From Sphagnum magellanicum (taxonomy: Eukaryota; Streptophyta; Sphagnopsida; Sphagnales; Sphagnaceae): a DNA stretch of 64,000 nt. A model generated the notes under the pieces. It made no database searches. It saw only the letters and a list, made by a program, of their open reading frames with translations, and was not told the origin of the DNA. The stretch is from positions 16,591,347-16,655,346 of the forward strand of contig CM038922.1 of assembly GCA_021904315.1 (NCBI GenBank). The letters are read 5' to 3'. This document shows positions 60,901 through 64,000 of this stretch, piece after piece. A program made the position numbers and the translations under genes. Each line of letters begins with the position of its first letter. Within the stretch, counting starts at the first letter, position 1.

Positions 60901-62367
60901 AGGGGGAGTGAGCTTGTGCAGGATGAAGATCTGAGAGTGGTGCTGAAGAGGAGGAGACCCCAGTGCTATGACAGGCAACAACAATTAGAGCTAGTGTTGA
61001 CCGCTCAACGACTGTTTGAGTCTGGTGAATGTGACTTGGTTGCTACAGGTTCGGATGAGGAGGACGAATGGGGCGCAAGCACAACGCACCAAGATATATG
61101 GGAGGATGTGACTTGTATGGATTTACTGCAAGGAGGCATGCTACTAGACACTGTTGATCCTATGGAGTCTAAGAGAGCAAAGAAGAGGATATCGAACTAC
61201 CACTGGCAGGATCAATCACTCTATTTCAAGGGCTTACTTGTACCAAGGCCAAAGGACCGTATGGGACTAGTAGTCCGAATGCACCAAGACCTAGGGCATT
61301 CTGGAGAAGAAAGGACTCTGGCTGAGATATGCAGGAGGTACTTTTGGCATAATCGGACTGAGGATGTGAAGACTGTGGTGAAGACATGCCAACAGTGTCA
61401 AATGGTGAGAAGAGTGGGAAGTATACGCTCTAAAGATGAGGAGTTAAAGAGCATACCCGTTTGTGATCTGTTTCATAGAATGGCTATGGACACTGCAGGA
61501 CCATTGCCTGAAACCAAGTCAGGAAACAAGTACATATTGGTGGCAATCGACCACTACTCCAAATGGTGTGAGGCAAAGGCAGTTATTGATCATGGTGCTA
61601 AGACTACGGCCAGGTTTCTGGAAGATGACATAATCTGCAAGTATGGAGTCCCCAAGTTCGTGTTCACTGACAATGGTGGGGAATGGGCTGCAGAATTCGA
61701 TGTTATGTGCAAGGACTACGACATCTAACACTAGCACACTGCACCCCAGTGGCCTCAGTGTAATGGGATGGCGGAACGTTTGATCAAGACCATTAAACAC
61801 AACATTACTGTTCTTGCTACCACACCAGAAAGCATAGACTATTGGGACGAGCATTTGGCTAAGATATTGTTTAGGTACAGATGTGGGATATAGGTTAGCA
61901 CCAAGTTTCCACCCTTCATGATTTTGACAGGTCAAACACCACGTCTTAAGGCAGACAATTACCTACATGCTCTAACTGCTACGACTGATGATGATGTTGA
62001 TATTGAAGTTGCTACAGCACAGTTTCTACAGAAGGTGAAGCTTATAGCAAACATCCACGAGAATGTTTTGCTCAATGTGGAACAGGCCCAGAAGAAACAA
62101 AAGAGGACCTATGATGGCAAAAAAGGTAAGCATACTTTTGAAGGTCTTGTTGCAGGTGAAACGATGGTCAAAATGAAGAAACCAGGAAGGAAGAGAGCCT
62201 TGGTTGCAAGCTGGGAAGGTCCATACCAATTTATTGGGCACGCAGATGGGAAGGGGAACTTTGATTTTGAAGAAGGCAGTCGAGTGTGCATCATCCAGGA
62301 TGCAAATGGACGCCAATGGGAAAGGCCTCGTATAGATCTTCAGATCTATTACGTTCTACAAGAGTAG
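57991..62367 (+). pseudogene. Gypsy pol: protease, RT, RNase H and integrase
   Basis: It continues in the gag frame with no indel. The protease shows GLVDIGASMSVMAA, where the usual catalytic DTGA reads DIGA. RT shows KKDGSRRFCGDYRPLN, WFTALDLQSGFWQIRM, MPFGLKNATSTF and FVDD (59836-59847). RNase H shows FCLNVDWSTKGVGAVLSQ, RTDHKPLEWL and HANVDALSRNP. The integrase shows the HHCC finger (HQDLGHSGEERT, CQQC), MAMDTAGPLPETKSGNKYIL, FTDNGGEW and, after stops, GMAERLIKTIK. A GPY/F-type tail (VASWEGPYQFIG) ends at 62367. The domain order with integrase last identifies Ty3/gypsy. Stops: TGA 58402 and 58816; TAG 60193, 60196, 60637, 61732 and 61891; TAA 61726. The clade within gypsy is uncertain. Confidence 0.93.
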
Positions 62368-62392
62368 ATGAAGTTGAAGGACTCAGCTTTTT

Positions 62393-62406
62393 AAAGAACG
62401 GAGGGG
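62393..62406 (+). promoter_or_regulatory. Gypsy polypurine tract
   Basis: AAAGAACGGAGGGG lies a few bases before the 3' LTR start at 62414, the normal position for the plus-strand primer. Confidence 0.65.
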
Positions 62407-62413
62407 TTACATA

Positions 62414-63158
62414 TGTGACCAGACAATAGGTCACCAAGCTAATGTGAACCTGGCCTATTGGTTGAGTTGATTTTGTAGCCGTCAGTGTTTCTAGTTGCGG
62501 GGATCTCTCCATTACTACTACAAAAAATGCATGGCGGCTGTTTCTAGAGGTACTGTGAAATCAGATCACGCGCGAGTGAGGCGACGCGGATTATGGCGGA
62601 GTGGAGCTTCATTGATGAAGCGAGAGTGGATGGAACGACGGCGGATGGAGAGGAGGCAAGATAGAAGGCCAAAGAAGACCGATGGATAGGAGGGAAGATC
62701 GGAGGAAATTTTTGGAAACTTAGTGGGTTGTGGACGGGAGTGTAGTTCAGATCGTGGTAGATGAGTATAAAGATGCACGACTAAATAGTAGAGAAAGTTT
62801 TTGAGCTCTGGCTGGTTGTTAAAAATTCTCCGCTGCACCAACAACTTAGCTAGACAACTATGAATGATTTGTAGAAATAGCTAAGAAGGGAAGGAGCCAA
62901 GTTCTTTTGTCTTTAATGAATGCACTGCAGCAAGTATGTTTGTACTCTCTGGACTTTTATGAATGAAGATGTAAGCTTCAGATTCGATGATCAGAATCTA
63001 TTGGTTTTGTAAGCATAAGTGGCGTCTGTGTGAAGATTAGCAGGTGTAGGAGAGAGAAGATCATAAGGTGTTGGTTGATTTTAGAATCGCACAGAACTCA
63101 GTTCTGTGTAGGGCCATCAAATCGTCCTGTTTGTTGTTTGGTCTTACACCCTCTCTTT
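62414..63158 (+). repeat. Ty3/gypsy 3' LTR (745 bp)
   Basis: It starts TGTGACCAGACAATAGGTCA; see the 5' LTR. It ends near CCCTCTCTTT, followed by unrelated flanking sequence TGGTTACAATGGG. Confidence 0.9.
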
Positions 63159-64000
63159 TGGTTACAATGGGAATTCTATGGAAGCTACAAGAAAATGGAG
63201 ACAAAAATCACAATTTGCTTACAACCTATTAATAGCATTGAAAGAGTAGTGAAGAGCTGTGGTTGAATAGATGATTGAGGTTTTCAAGCCATCCATTCAA
63301 TTTCTATAAGATATGGCCACCTTGGCATGACCAATTTATCTGGATAGTAAAAGTATTTTAAATATAATAATATTATTGTAATAAATTTGTATTTGATATG
63401 ATGTTTTAAATTAAGTTTGGTCTAATTTCAAACTAATCTCAATTCAATTTCATTTGCATTTGATTAAAATGTTCATGTCATATATTTGATATATCTAGGT
63501 CATATTCATTCTATTCATTCATCAAGTTTTTGGTCTAGATATAAAATCTTAAGGCAAGGTGGATCTTCCATTCACATTTTTCATGTATTTTCATCCATAG
63601 CCCTCCCCACATGTGTGAGTTTGAATATCAATTAGTTATAATATAACATACTACATAATTGTTTAGACCAAATTTAATTTCAATTAAATAAGAGTTTTTA
63701 CATACAATTAGCACAAAGTGTTACCTTATTCAATTTTCATTGTGTAAAATCACTAGAAGCCCATGACTGGGGAAAAAAACTCTAGATTAATCAAAGGTAA
63801 TTTAATGTTAATTCAAGAATTTCATGATTGAAAGGAATGACAAATTAAATAAATCAAAATGATAAATGATAAATAATGTAATGTACTACTATATATTTTT
63901 GTATATGATGTAATGCATGATGCAAACATGTGTATCAAACAATATTTTTTCTTCAAATTTTTTAATAATTGCAAAATTCAACTAGTAAAGTTGGAATGTG
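63159..64000. other. AT-rich flank, nothing recognised
   Basis: There is no gene, RNA or defined repeat that I can support. The sequence is strongly AT-rich and has only short open frames. Confidence 0.5.

Larger units (their letters stand above)
55438..63158 (+). mobile_element. Ty3/gypsy LTR retrotransposon, structurally complete
   Basis: The 7.7-kb element has both LTRs (744 and 745 bp), a perfect primer-binding site, an unknown 5' ORF, gag, pol and a polypurine tract. Five-base target duplications are not obvious: the left flank reads GATGG and the right flank TGGTT or GGTTA, depending on where the LTR is ended. Insertion is moderately old, judged from LTR divergence. Inactive through nonsense mutations. 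Confidence 0.92.

Noticed and set aside
57988-61893. Repair of gypsy stops by U-to-C RNA editing, as in some fern and hornwort organelles
   Set aside because: All nine stops are of the editable type, but this is a nuclear transposon, and deamination of methylated C is the simpler explanation.

Overview
This looks like nuclear DNA of a land plant with a large, AT-rich, transposon-filled genome. Only three host genes are visible in 64 kb: cytosolic ribosomal protein eS4 (642-3038, +, six exons), an organelle-type ribosomal protein bS6 (33592-34423, +, two exons) and a nepenthesin-like aspartic protease (46433-44432, -, four exons). The divergent bS6 sequence, low gene density and transposon mix make me lean towards a fern, lycophyte or gymnosperm rather than a flowering plant, but this is a weak inference.

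Layout: 1-3.3 kb is the eS4 gene with telo-box motifs upstream. 3.3-9.07 kb is AT-rich DNA with dispersed and tandem repeats. 9.07-32.28 kb is best read as one old Ty1/copia retrotransposon (337-bp LTRs at 9073 and 31945) split by nested insertions. Two MITE-like elements sit inside its left half. About 18 kb lies between its RNase H region (about 13.72 kb) and its C-terminus (about 31.75 kb). That insert holds a MULE transposase relic (-), a complete but mutated L1-like LINE (-, 16.5-24.1 kb, candidate 16-bp target-site duplication), a 102-bp tandem array, a 1-kb purine-rich minisatellite and a degraded ORF1/gag-like relic. 32.3-34.4 kb is the bS6 gene with its upstream repeat. 34.4-42.9 kb is AT-rich repeat debris, including LTR-like fragments. 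42.9-47.5 kb is the protease gene in GC-richer sequence, with TATA box and G-quadruplex motif upstream. 47.5-55.4 kb is non-coding with short repeats and a 26-G run. 55.44-63.16 kb is a Ty3/gypsy element with both LTRs, PBS, PPT and one uninterrupted gag-pol reading frame broken only by point stops. 63.2-64 kb is AT-rich with nothing recognised.

The three genes do not form a pathway. The main observations concern how the repeats are built and decaying: a 23-kb nested copia whose protein resumes where it was interrupted; stop codons in the LINE almost all TAG, mostly within CTAG; gypsy stops that are all C-to-T type; and one repeat family lying in the same gene-facing orientation upstream of both bS6 and the protease. 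I found no convincing new multi-gene system.
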